Below are positions 1 through 7,240 of a stretch of 64,000 bases of DNA, in pieces. Position 1 is the stretch's first letter. Every line of letters starts with the position of its first letter. The notes under the pieces were generated by a model that saw only the letters and a list, made by a program, of their open reading frames with translations, was not told the DNA's origin and ran no database searches. A program made the position numbers and the translations under genes. Origin of the DNA: CALCNS01 sp964425745 (GTDB taxonomy: Bacteria; Bacillota; JAAYKD01); NCBI GenBank assembly GCA_964425745.1, contig CAYRNW010000002.1:62001-126000 (forward strand), given 5' to 3'.

Positions 1-979
1 TTTGACCAGCTACCAATTCTTCAACTTCTGTAACATACATCGTATCTGAATAACGAGTTTCAGTTTCATAAGGAATCACAATTTCCTCGCGAGTTGTTTC
101 ATTGGTTACGACTCCCACCAAGGGCTCGGCTTGGGTAATAACCAATTGATCTCCTGGTTGCAAGCTAGACGCATTGGGGTTCTTCTCCAAAAGCTCATCC
201 AAACTGATGGACTGTGACATGGCGATGTCCCACAGCGTATCTCCGGCTTCAATCGTGACAACTTCTCTACGTTCCGAACCGGAAACCATAATCGCCGTCG
301 CTTCATCAATTGTTTTGATTTCCTCTAAGTCAACAACTTCACGGCGAACGACCAGCTCTTCTGAAAATTGTGCTTGTAATGTTTCTAATCCCGGTTGGTT
401 CCCTGTATAAAACAACTTAACGTTATCTAAGACTTGGTTCACTTCAGCAGATCCCGCAAGCGCCACCGTTGCTTTGTCGGCAATATGAATGACAGATGCC
501 TGTGCTTTTACGGTTACCGCATGGAGTAAATCTGTTTGCAATTGCTGAACGCTGGTCAAGCTTTCGGTTTGTCGAACCGGAAAGTAACTGACGGCAGGAT
601 CGACAACTAAAGCATAAGGGAGATTTTCTCCCTTTTCAGCTAAGTAGGCATCCACAATTTTTTGAACGGTTTCAGTGGAACGCACGGTGCCAATACATTG
701 ATCATTTACCATAACCTGATAAACCATTCTGGGGAAGGCGGCACCGACCATAAGAACAGATGTTAATAATACAGCAACGACGGTTTTTGTGACTCTGCTT
801 TGTCTTGCATAGTAGGAATAGCGCATTTTTTGCCATGCTAATTTTTGCTGATTCCAAACCGGGGTTGCAATTCTTTTCTTTTCGAGTTTTCTTTCCATAA
901 TGGCTAATTCCGGCGATAAAAGATGATCAAAAGATCTTCTTAATTGCCTGAATCCCTCTTTCAGGAAGTTATAGATCAA
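1..979 (-). CDS. LysM/G5 domain cell-wall protein, probably M23-type endopeptidase (3' part outside window)
   Basis: About 326 codons are visible and the reading frame runs off the left edge. I choose the TTG start at 979 because AGGAGGT lies 8 nt upstream (988-994); the first ATG (898) is internal. The order is a basic cytoplasmic N-terminus, one membrane anchor (VVAVLLTSVLMVG), a long extracellular region, a LysM repeat (GDTLWDIAMSQ...LQPGDQLVI) and the start of a G5-like domain (REEIVIPYETETRYSD) at the edge. LysM binds glycan strands of peptidoglycan. The anchor-LysM-G5 order in Firmicutes is commonly followed by a C-terminal M23 metallopeptidase, but that part is not in view, so the enzymatic call is inference. 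Confidence 0.75.
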   Translation of the reverse strand, partial: MIYNFLKEGFRQLRRSFDHLLSPELAIMERKLEKKRIATPVWNQQKLAWQKMRYSYYARQSRVTKTVVAVLLTSVLMVGAAFPRMVYQVMVNDQCIGTVRSTETVQKIVDAYLAEKGENLPYALVVDPAVSYFPVRQTESLTSVQQLQTDLLHAVTVKAQASVIHIADKATVALAGSAEVNQVLDNVKLFYTGNQPGLETLQAQFSEELVVRREVVDLEEIKTIDEATAIMVSGSERREVVTIEAGDTLWDIAMSQSISLDELLEKNPNASSLQPGDQLVITQAEPLVGVVTNETTREEIVIPYETETRYSDTMYVTEVEELVAGQ

Positions 980-1043
980 AAGGAAAGACCTCCTTTGGCA
1001 AAGAATTCGCTTAACCCTGCGACGAGTTTTGAACTATGCACTG

Positions 1044-1072
1044 ATTGTAACCTGATTGTAATAAAAAATCAA
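1044..1072 (-). promoter_or_regulatory. Predicted sigma-A promoter of the LysM/G5 gene
   Basis: On the minus strand TTGATT (1067-1072), a 17-nt spacer and TACAAT (1044-1049). The -10 lies inside a tandem direct repeat of CTGATTGTAA (1041-1050 and 1052-1061), which could be a regulator site or chance. Confidence 0.6.
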
Positions 1073-1500
1073 GTATTTTATTGTTGTTGCTCCGCCCTGT
1101 AGACCCGATAAAATTTGCTTGATATAAGCTTGTTAAAAAGCATCGATTTGAAGATTTTCTCTAAAAAACCGAACTTTTACCCAATATTTTCGTTAGTGTT
1201 GTTACAAATTTTATTGGTTTATGCCATTAAATCGCGAGATTTGATTTTGCCTACAAAATCCATCGGTACGCTTTATTTTGTCGTTTTTTGTATTTAACAC
1301 AACATGGCGCTTCGAATCAGCCTTTTACAAAATTGAAAATTTCATTACAACAGCGTCATATTTCTGTAATATTTGCGTTTTATTGATTTTTATCACGATT
1401 ACGGCCCAAAAAAGGTCCTCTGCCCTCTATAATTAACTATATATTGTGTATAATGTTATTTACAAGTCCCTTATCTGGTAGTTTGACACCATAAACAAAA
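1073..1500. other. AT-rich intergenic stretch without a recognisable gene
   Basis: The only open frame of note (1115-1297, plus) encodes a hydrophobic 60-residue sequence without a Shine-Dalgarno sequence and is probably random. I see no riboswitch, repeat array or RNA gene here. Confidence 0.5.
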
Positions 1501-1546
1501 ACAGAGTCTGTCAACCGATACTTTCATACCGTGTTGATGACTCTGT
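1501..1546 (-). terminator. Rho-independent terminator of the tRNA pair
   Basis: The arms 1501-1515 and 1533-1546 pair over about 14 bp with one bulge. On the minus strand they are followed by TTTTTG, downstream of tRNA-Gly. Confidence 0.75.
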
Positions 1547-1558
1547 CAAGGGTTCCTT

Positions 1559-1633
1559 TGGAGCGGAAGACGGGATTCGAACCCGCAACATTCAGCTTGG
1601 GAAGCTGACGCTCTACCGTTGAACTACTTCCGC
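1559..1633 (-). tRNA. tRNA-Gly (CCC)
   Basis: The cloverleaf can be folded by eye. The acceptor stem is GCGGAAG/CTTCCGC, the anticodon loop is TTCCCAA (anticodon CCC), the T arm is GCGGG-TTCGAAT-CCCGT, and CCA is encoded at the 3' end. It is the second gene of a tRNA-Thr/tRNA-Gly transcript. Confidence 0.95.
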
Positions 1634-1639
1634 ATGATT

Positions 1640-1714
1640 TGGAGCCAGTGATAGGATTCGAACCTACAACCTACTGATTACAAATCAGTTGCGCTGCCAT
1701 TGCGCCACACTGGC
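1640..1714 (-). tRNA. tRNA-Thr (TGT)
   Basis: The acceptor stem is GCCAGTG/CACTGGC, the anticodon loop is TTTGTAA between ACTGA and TCAGT (anticodon TGT), the T loop is TTCGAAT, and CCA is encoded. It is the first gene of the pair, 6 nt before tRNA-Gly. Confidence 0.95.
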
Positions 1715-1734
1715 TTATCTTTTGGACAAGCTAT

Positions 1735-1763
1735 AATATATCCAAAAAAACGAACTCTGTCAA
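1735..1763 (-). promoter_or_regulatory. Predicted strong sigma-A promoter for the tRNA pair
   Basis: TTGACA (1758-1763), a 17-nt spacer and TATATT (1735-1740) on the minus strand, about 20 nt before tRNA-Thr. Confidence 0.85.
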
Positions 1764-1889
1764 GGCAAATTATTTTTTTCTTAACTTTACCTTTGTTGGA
1801 CTTTCCATAATTGATTATTCTGTGGTATACTTGGCTTTGAAAATTGTATTTGGGCAAAACCGGGTTATGATGAAAGGATGTCTCAACAA

Positions 1890-2627
1890 ATGCAAAAAAA
1901 ACTATGGGCTTTTTTAAGTTTTTGCTTGTTTCTTTCCTGCTTTAGCTTCATCGCCGAAGCGAAAGCATCCTCCTTACAAAAAAAGGACTTTTCATCAAAT
2001 CTCCCGGCGCGTCCTGCCCTCTCTTTAAAGCAAAAACCCGAACGAACCGCCCTTGATTTTCTCGAAGTCGACACCAAGATCATCAGCGAAGACCCTTTCT
2101 TTCAGACGACAGCATTCATTGGGGATTCTATCACGCAAGGTCTCACCCTGCTGGAAGGTTTTGACTCTATTCCCATCATGGCAAATCTCGGATTGACCTT
2201 GACCAAGGCCAAAAACAACTTGGAGGATTGGCAGACGGAAAGCATTGAAACCTTATTTATACTATTGGGCATCAACGATATGACCTACTATTATATGGAT
2301 ACCGAAACCTATATATCCCTCTATGATGAGCTCATTACAGCTTTACGAGAACGTTTTCCGGACACACTGCTCGTAATTCAATCCATCTTGCCTGTCACGC
2401 ATGTATACGATCATCCCCGCATCACCAACGAGACGATTTCTCAGTTCAATCAAGCACTCGAGGCCTTTTGCGAGCAGGAAGATCTCCTGTTTGTCAATAT
2501 CTGTGAACCGTTTTGTCTGGAAGACGGTAGCTTGAATCCCGACATGAGTAGCGATGGTTTACATCTTTTTTATCGTCATTACGGAGCTTGGTTAGCTCAA
2601 TTACAATATGCGGTAGAGTATTCCTAA
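1890..2627 (+). CDS. Secreted SGNH/GDSL-family hydrolase
   Basis: A 245-aa protein with an N-terminal signal peptide (KLWAFLSFCLFLSCFSFIAEA). The SGNH blocks are visible: FIGDSITQGL with the nucleophile Ser, the Asn-bearing LLGINDM, and DGLHL with the catalytic Asp/His pair. The ATG at 1890 has GAAAGGA about 11 nt upstream. The in-frame ATG at 1878 overlaps that Shine-Dalgarno sequence and is rejected. It is the first gene of an O-acylation module with an MBOAT acyltransferase and a DHHW protein, so it is probably an extracellular esterase or acetyltransferase acting on a cell-wall or exopolysaccharide acyl group. The substrate is not readable from sequence. Confidence 0.8.
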   Translation: MQKKLWAFLSFCLFLSCFSFIAEAKASSLQKKDFSSNLPARPALSLKQKPERTALDFLEVDTKIISEDPFFQTTAFIGDSITQGLTLLEGFDSIPIMANLGLTLTKAKNNLEDWQTESIETLFILLGINDMTYYYMDTETYISLYDELITALRERFPDTLLVIQSILPVTHVYDHPRITNETISQFNQALEAFCEQEDLLFVNICEPFCLEDGSLNPDMSSDGLHLFYRHYGAWLAQLQYAVEYS

Positions 2628-2694
2628 TCTACGGAGTTCATATTGGATTCTAGAGGAGTACATAGGAGTATAAAAGGGAAGGGTGGCAACTAGA

Positions 2695-3201
2695 ATGAAG
2701 AATCGAATTTTACTTTTATGCCTTTTCTTGCTGCTCATCATGAGCGTGAGCGGCTGTCAACCCAGCTCTCCGACTCCCAGTGAACCCGAGGAAAGCTTTG
2801 TTGAACCAGATTTAGCTGTTTTAGCAGAAGAAATCCTCGAACTCGGTAAATTCCCTGAAATGCTCATCATTAGCGAAAATCGATTGCCTAAATTTTATGA
2901 TCTCGATGCGGAACAATTAGAATCTTTCGCCGTCTATGTATGTGCCGAGGCAATTATCAGTGATGAAATCGTTTTGTTGCGCGCAAAAAGCCTCGAGGAC
3001 GTAGAAGACATTCAAAAAAAGGTGGAAGCCCGATTCGCTTCTCAAAAGAAGAGTTTCGATGATTATCTTCCCAAAGAAGGCGAGAAAATCGGTAATGCGA
3101 TCTTCTTCAAAAGTAACAGAGACATGCTCTTTGTGATCACAGAAAATCCGTATATCGAGGATATAACAGCTCATATTGAACAGGTATATCAGCCCGATTA
3201 G
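2695..3201 (+). CDS. DUF4358-like lipoprotein of the MBOAT module
   Basis: A 168-aa protein with a type II signal peptide (KNRILLLCLFLLLIMSVSGC); the lipobox Cys is followed by a Ser/Pro/Glu-rich linker. The rest is a small soluble domain (SENRLPKFYDLDAEQLESFA..., AKSLEDVEDIQKKVEARF) with the pattern of DUF4358 lipoproteins, which often sit beside MBOAT and DHHW genes in Clostridia. The ATG at 2695 is preferred (GGGAAGGG about 11 nt upstream) over the GTG at 2683 inside that motif. Its role is unknown; it is presumably an extracytoplasmic accessory factor of the acylation machinery. Confidence 0.65.
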   Translation: MKNRILLLCLFLLLIMSVSGCQPSSPTPSEPEESFVEPDLAVLAEEILELGKFPEMLIISENRLPKFYDLDAEQLESFAVYVCAEAIISDEIVLLRAKSLEDVEDIQKKVEARFASQKKSFDDYLPKEGEKIGNAIFFKSNRDMLFVITENPYIEDITAHIEQVYQPD

Positions 3202-3242
3202 AACACATTCCATTTGAATCTGCAAGCGAGGTGAAAAGCGAG

Positions 3243-4649
3243 ATGGTCTTTTCCAGTTTACTATTCTTATTTTGCTTTTTGCCTGTGGTTTTAACGATCT
3301 ACTACCTGTTACCTCGCTCCTTGCGTAATGGGTTCCTGTTTTTTTCGAGCTTGTTTTTTTATGCCTGGGGAGAACCTCTTTATATCGTAATTATGTTAGT
3401 CTCCACTGTTTTTGATTATTGTAACGGATTATTATTAGGCCGTTTTGAGGGCAATCAAAAAAAGCAGCAGGCCGTAGTTGCCTTGGCTGTGGTCGGCAAC
3501 TTAGCAATCTTAGGTTTCTTCAAATATGCCGATTTCGTGATCATGAATACGAATACGTTACTGCATTGGAATCTACCTTTATTGAACATCCCTTTACCAA
3601 TCGGGGTCTCTTTTTATACGTTCCAAACTATGTCCTATAGTATCGATGTGTATCGCAAAGAAGCGCCGATCCAACGCAATATTTTATCGTTTGGCGCCTA
3701 TGTAGCACTCTTCCCGCAACTGATTGCCGGACCCATTGTGCGATACAAAGATATTGCCGAAGCCTTGAATCATCGCGTAGAAACACTCAATCTCTTTGCA
3801 CAAGGGGTAGAGCGCTTTACGGTTGGATTGGTAAAAAAAGTCCTACTGGCTAACAATATTGGCCTGCTGTGGGATAAAGTCAAAGGTTTACCTGCTTCAG
3901 AGCAATCGGTATTAGCCTCCTGGATTGGGATTTTGGCATTTACCTTTCAAATCTATTTTGACTTTTCCGGTTATTCCGATATGGCCATTGGATTAGGGAA
4001 AATGTTAGGTTTTGAATTCCCCGAAAACTTTAACTTTCCCTATATAAGCCGTTCAGTTACAGAATTCTGGCGGCGCTGGCATATCTCCCTAGGTACGTGG
4101 TTCCGTGAATATGTTTATATACCTTTGGGGGGGAACCGGGTGCACCCTGCTCGTCATATCTTTAATATTTTTGCAATTTGGTCTTTAACCGGTCTTTGGC
4201 ACGGAGCCAGTTGGAATTATGTCCTATGGGGACTCTACTATTTTGTTTTGCTCATCGCGGAAAAATATTTCTTGAGCAAACTCCTGCAACGCTTACCTGC
4301 CCTGCTTTCCGTTGCTATTACCTTCTTTTTTGCCGTTATGGGCTGGGTGATTTTTGCAATTGAAGATGTTTCGGCCATTTCTGTTTATTTTGGCAGACTG
4401 TTCGGTTTAGGACAAATTCCTGTTGTCTCCGGTGAAGGTGTTTTCCTGCTCACAGCCTACCTCCCTCTCTTTCTTTTATGTGCGTTGGCTTCAACACCGA
4501 TTTTTGCCAAGATGCACCAACGCCTTAAACTAGAAAATCCCAAGTGGTTAACACCGGCAACGGCTCTTGTTTTAACTTTAGCTTTTTTCTACAGCACTGC
4601 CTATTTGGTTGATTCAACCTACAACCCCTTTTTATATTTCCGCTTTTAG
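3243..4649 (+). CDS. MBOAT family membrane-bound O-acyltransferase (DltB/AlgI-like)
   Basis: A 468-aa polytopic membrane protein starting MVFSSLLFLFCFLPVV, as MBOAT proteins of this branch do. Family marks are FPQLIAGPIVRY, SVTEFWRRWHISLGTWFREY and the invariant-His segment LTGLWHGASWNYVLWG. Such enzymes carry acyl groups across the membrane for O-acylation of extracellular glycans. The ATG at 3243 is chosen because GAGGTG lies 9 nt before it; the GTG at 3231 is part of that Shine-Dalgarno sequence. The DHHW gene follows 12 bp later and is probably its periplasmic-face partner, as AlgJ/AlgX are for AlgI. Confidence 0.9.
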   Translation: MVFSSLLFLFCFLPVVLTIYYLLPRSLRNGFLFFSSLFFYAWGEPLYIVIMLVSTVFDYCNGLLLGRFEGNQKKQQAVVALAVVGNLAILGFFKYADFVIMNTNTLLHWNLPLLNIPLPIGVSFYTFQTMSYSIDVYRKEAPIQRNILSFGAYVALFPQLIAGPIVRYKDIAEALNHRVETLNLFAQGVERFTVGLVKKVLLANNIGLLWDKVKGLPASEQSVLASWIGILAFTFQIYFDFSGYSDMAIGLGKMLGFEFPENFNFPYISRSVTEFWRRWHISLGTWFREYVYIPLGGNRVHPARHIFNIFAIWSLTGLWHGASWNYVLWGLYYFVLLIAEKYFLSKLLQRLPALLSVAITFFFAVMGWVIFAIEDVSAISVYFGRLFGLGQIPVVSGEGVFLLTAYLPLFLLCALASTPIFAKMHQRLKLENPKWLTPATALVLTLAFFYSTAYLVDSTYNPFLYFRF

Positions 4650-4661
4650 GAGGGTATCGTC

Positions 4662-5819
4662 TTGCAAACTTCATCGACTTCAGCTTTGTCAAAAGCGGCA
4701 ACCTTCTTATTTGTAGCCTTCTTTCTTGGCGGATCGCTGCTCAACCTCGTATGGCCGTATCAAGAATTTTCAGCTTCGGAGAATCGTTTTTTGGCAAAAA
4801 TGCCTGTGTTCAGTTGGGAGTCCTTGATCAGTGGTGAATTTACAGGTGATTTCGAAACCTTTTTGACCGATCAATTTCCATTGCGAGAATTTTGGGTTTC
4901 GGTTAAATCCGATACAGAACGCTATCTCCAAAAAAAGGAAAACAATGGGGTCTACTTCGCCAAAGATCATAGCTTAATCGAACGTTTTGATCAGCCCGAT
5001 CTTTCTAAAAGTCAAAAAAACCTTTCCTTTATCGCCGAATTTGCGGAACGAATCTCTTTACCGGTACACATCGCCTGGATTCCAACTGCAACCGAGATTC
5101 AGAAGCATAAGCTACCCAGTTTCGCTTCTCCTGTAGACCAAGCAGCCTATGTTCAAACATTGATTCAAGGAGCAGCAGGGTCTTCAAGCTACTACGGGAG
5201 TGAGATTTGGCAAGGTCTCTATGAGAATGCTGAAGAAGCCCTCTATTTTAATACTGATCATCACTGGACCGCTCTAGGTGCGTTTCGATTTTACCAGACC
5301 CTTATGCCTTTCTTAGGTTACGAACCCTACTCCGAAAACTCTTTTCAACGCGAGGTCGTCAATGACGAGTTTTACGGAACGCTCGACGCCAAAGCAGGGG
5401 GTGGATACGCTCAAGCCGATCAAATCGAACGCTGGCAACTTGTTGACCCAACTACGAATCCTTCCTTTGAAGTACTCATACCGGACAGTAATCACGAAGG
5501 AAATTCTTTCTTTTTCCCGGAACGATTGCTCGAAAAAGATAAATACACCTACTACTTAGATGGTAATCACGCCTTGACCCTCATGCGCAACCAAGAGCTT
5601 CCACAAGGGAAACGACTTCTGGTCATCAAGGATTCTTTTTCCCACGTCTTGGCTCCCTTTTTGGCCTATCATTATGCAGAAGTTCATCTTCTTGATCTAC
5701 GCTATTATAATCGTAGCGTCGATGAATATCTTCTGGAACAACAAATCGATGAAGTACTGGTGTTATACAGCACTCGACAATTCTCTGTAGACAACCATCT
5801 GTTTAAAATTTCAGATTAA
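4662..5819 (+). CDS. DHHW family protein (AlgX/AlgJ-like), putative O-acetyltransferase component
   Basis: A 385-aa protein with one N-terminal membrane anchor or signal segment (FLFVAFFLGGSLLNLVW). The eponymous motif is visible in YFNTDHHWTALGAFRFY. The C-terminal LLVIKDSFSHVLAPFLAYHY matches the nucleophile-Ser block of this SGNH-like fold. It starts at TTG 4662 behind AGGAGGG. It probably takes the acyl group presented by the upstream MBOAT protein and transfers it to an extracellular polymer. The acceptor is unknown. It is the last gene of the module; a perfect hairpin follows directly. Confidence 0.85.
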   Translation: MQTSSTSALSKAATFLFVAFFLGGSLLNLVWPYQEFSASENRFLAKMPVFSWESLISGEFTGDFETFLTDQFPLREFWVSVKSDTERYLQKKENNGVYFAKDHSLIERFDQPDLSKSQKNLSFIAEFAERISLPVHIAWIPTATEIQKHKLPSFASPVDQAAYVQTLIQGAAGSSSYYGSEIWQGLYENAEEALYFNTDHHWTALGAFRFYQTLMPFLGYEPYSENSFQREVVNDEFYGTLDAKAGGGYAQADQIERWQLVDPTTNPSFEVLIPDSNHEGNSFFFPERLLEKDKYTYYLDGNHALTLMRNQELPQGKRLLVIKDSFSHVLAPFLAYHYAEVHLLDLRYYNRSVDEYLLEQQIDEVLVLYSTRQFSVDNHLFKISD

Positions 5820-5820
5820 T

Positions 5821-5860
5821 AAGAATCCTTCTCAATTTATTTTAATTGAGAAGGATTCTT
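5821..5860 (+). terminator. Perfect 17-bp hairpin ending the MBOAT module
   Basis: The arms 5821-5837 and 5844-5860 pair perfectly with a 6-nt loop. No U-tract follows, so it may be a weak terminator or an RNA 3'-end stabiliser. Confidence 0.55.
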
Positions 5861-5863
5861 ACA

Positions 5864-5887
5864 TAATGTTAGAGAAGTATAACATTA
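5864..5887 (+). promoter_or_regulatory. Inverted repeat (operator candidate) and -10-like box upstream of the peroxiredoxin
   Basis: TAATGTTA (5864-5871) and TAACATTA (5880-5887) form a perfect 8-bp inverted repeat with an 8-nt spacer. A -10-like TATAAC (5878-5883) overlaps the right arm. A redox regulator would be logical for a peroxidase gene. The site is not a canonical PerR box. Confidence 0.4.
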
Positions 5888-5912
5888 CAAGAATTTAGGA
5901 GGTGGTTTTTCT

Positions 5913-6626
5913 ATGCCGACTGATTTCAAACCTGGTTGTGTTCGGCCAAAATCTTCGATACCCGTATCTGAAGTGACTCAAGTTGAAGAGGTTACCAAAA
6001 CAAAGGAGGTTGTTCCCATGATCAAAGTTGGTGCTCCCGCCCCAGATTTTGAATTAGCAGCTTATTTTAAAGGCGGATTCAAAAATTTCCGTTTATCAGA
6101 ATTCAAGGGTAAATGGGTTGTTTTATGCTTTTACCCCGGTGATTTCACTTTTGTCTGAGCAACTGAAGTGTCTGCAGTTGCAGACAATTATCCAAAATTC
6201 CAAGAATTGGGTGTAGAAGTTCTATCTTGTAGCGTCGACAGTGTCTATGTCCACAAAATGTGGAACGATAACGAGCTTTCCAAAATGGTCGAAGGCGGAA
6301 TTCCGTTCCCCATGCTGTCCGATGCCGGCGGCAAAGTCGGTACCCTCTACAATGTCTATGATTCCGATGCCGGTGTAGAAAATCGCGGCCGTTTTATTAT
6401 TGATCCCGATGGCATTATCCAAGGCTATGAAGTCTTAACCCCGCCTGTTGGACGCAATGTTTCTGAAACAGTACGTCAAGTTCAAGCGTATCAATTGGTT
6501 CGCGAATCCAAGGGCACCAAGGCAACTCCTTCCGGCTGGAAACCTGGAAAAACCGTTTTAAGCCCCAGCCCCGACTTGGTTGGTAATGTCTGGAAGGTAT
6601 GGAGTGTCAAAGAAGAAGCCAAATAA
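5913..6626 (+). CDS. prxU: Selenocysteine-containing peroxiredoxin (PrxU-type), in-frame TGA at 6156-6158
   Basis: One reading frame is broken only by TGA at 6156-6158. Peroxiredoxins have FTFVCPTE around the peroxidatic Cys; here the frame reads FTFV-TGA-ATEVSAVADNY, so TGA takes the place of that Cys. The frame continues to a complete AhpC/Prx C-terminus. From the ATG at 6018 the Sec is residue 47 of 202. A stem-loop directly after the TGA fits a bacterial SECIS. Two in-frame starts each have a strong Shine-Dalgarno sequence: ATG 5913 (AGGAGGTGG) adds 35 residues, and ATG 6018 (AAAGGAGG) gives the standard MIKVGAPAPDF start. The usual C-terminal resolving Cys region (CPxxW) reads ATPSGW, without Cys. 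Its role is reduction of peroxides; the reductant is unknown. Confidence 0.92.
6170..6185 (+). promoter_or_regulatory. Bacterial SECIS-like stem-loop
   Basis: GTCTGC-AGTT-GCAGAC is a perfect 6-bp stem with a 4-nt loop, starting 11 nt after the TGA codon. That is the position where the bacterial SECIS apical loop binds SelB. It is coding sequence at the same time (SAVADN). Confidence 0.7.
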
Positions 6627-6636
6627 ATTTTTTATC

Positions 6637-6674
6637 AAAAACAGCTTGAAGCAACTGCTCCAAGCTGTTTTTTT
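6637..6674. terminator. Bidirectional terminator between the peroxiredoxin and GNAT genes
   Basis: AAACAGCTTG (around 6639-6648) pairs with CAAGCTGTTT (6661-6670). A T-run follows on the plus strand and an A-run precedes, so it can serve both convergent genes. Confidence 0.85.
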
Positions 6675-6682
6675 ATATGTAC

Positions 6683-7225
6683 TCAGTGGTTTTGACGCGC
6701 AAGCCATTCCTCTCGGAGTAGCCCATAACTGAATAAATCATGACGTTGCCCGTCCCGAAGAACCATTTGTCGCAAAAGGCCTTCTCGTAGAAAACCTACT
6801 TTTTCATAAAGAGCGACGCCAGCTTTATTGAATGGCAAAACCATAAGCTGTATTTTGTGTAATTGCATCTCTGAAAATCCGTATCGAAGCAACTCTAATA
6901 CCGCTGCTTTGCCATAACCCTTGCCTCGCATGTTGCGATCGCCAATACCAATAAATAAAGTCGCAACACCATTCTCTTTATCCCATTCATCAAACCCGAG
7001 CCAGCCAATGAGTTTATTGGATTCCTTTTCACAAAGCGCAAAAACAACGACTTCTTCGCTACTTAAATAGCGCATCCAAAGAGAGACAACATCCAATAAG
7101 GACATGGGTTTGGGTGGTACATAATCATAGGTTGAAAGGAACTCTACATCCTGTAACCAGGTTGAAATCGCTGGAAAATCTTTTGTAGCCAGCGAGCGTA
7201 GGTAAACCGGTCCTTCTCCCATCAT
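6683..7225 (-). CDS. GNAT family N-acetyltransferase (RimJ/RimL-like)
   Basis: A 180-aa protein with GNAT fold marks: an N-terminal substrate half (YLRSLATKDFPAISTWLQD), the acetyl-CoA loop region GIGDRNMRGKGYGKAAVLELL (R/Q-x-x-G-x-G/A type), and IQLMVLPFNKAGVALYEKVGFLREG near the C-terminus. The ATG at 7225 has GGAGG 7 nt upstream. It lies 15 bp after the DUF2156 gene and is probably co-transcribed with it. The substrate is unknown. Confidence 0.85.
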   Translation of the reverse strand: MMGEGPVYLRSLATKDFPAISTWLQDVEFLSTYDYVPPKPMSLLDVVSLWMRYLSSEEVVVFALCEKESNKLIGWLGFDEWDKENGVATLFIGIGDRNMRGKGYGKAAVLELLRYGFSEMQLHKIQLMVLPFNKAGVALYEKVGFLREGLLRQMVLRDGQRHDLFSYGLLREEWLARQNH

Positions 7226-7240
7226 GGGTATTCCTCCGTT

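Noticed and set aside
1115..1297. Small hydrophobic ORF (60 codons) in the left intergenic region
   Set aside because: No ribosome-binding site, AT-driven composition, no recognisable family.
1441..1460. TATAAT-like box on the plus strand after TTGTG
   Set aside because: It has no good -35 and no gene on the plus strand before the opposing tRNAs.
1541..1770. Repeated ACTCTGTCAAGG at 1541 and 1755 as a mobile-element footprint
   Set aside because: One copy is the tRNA promoter -35 and the other belongs to the terminator stem; no element lies between except the tRNAs.
5913..6626. Peroxiredoxin as a pseudogene broken by a nonsense mutation
   Set aside because: The stop is TGA, in the exact place of the catalytic Cys, with intact flanks and a hairpin after it; a random nonsense mutation there is unlikely.
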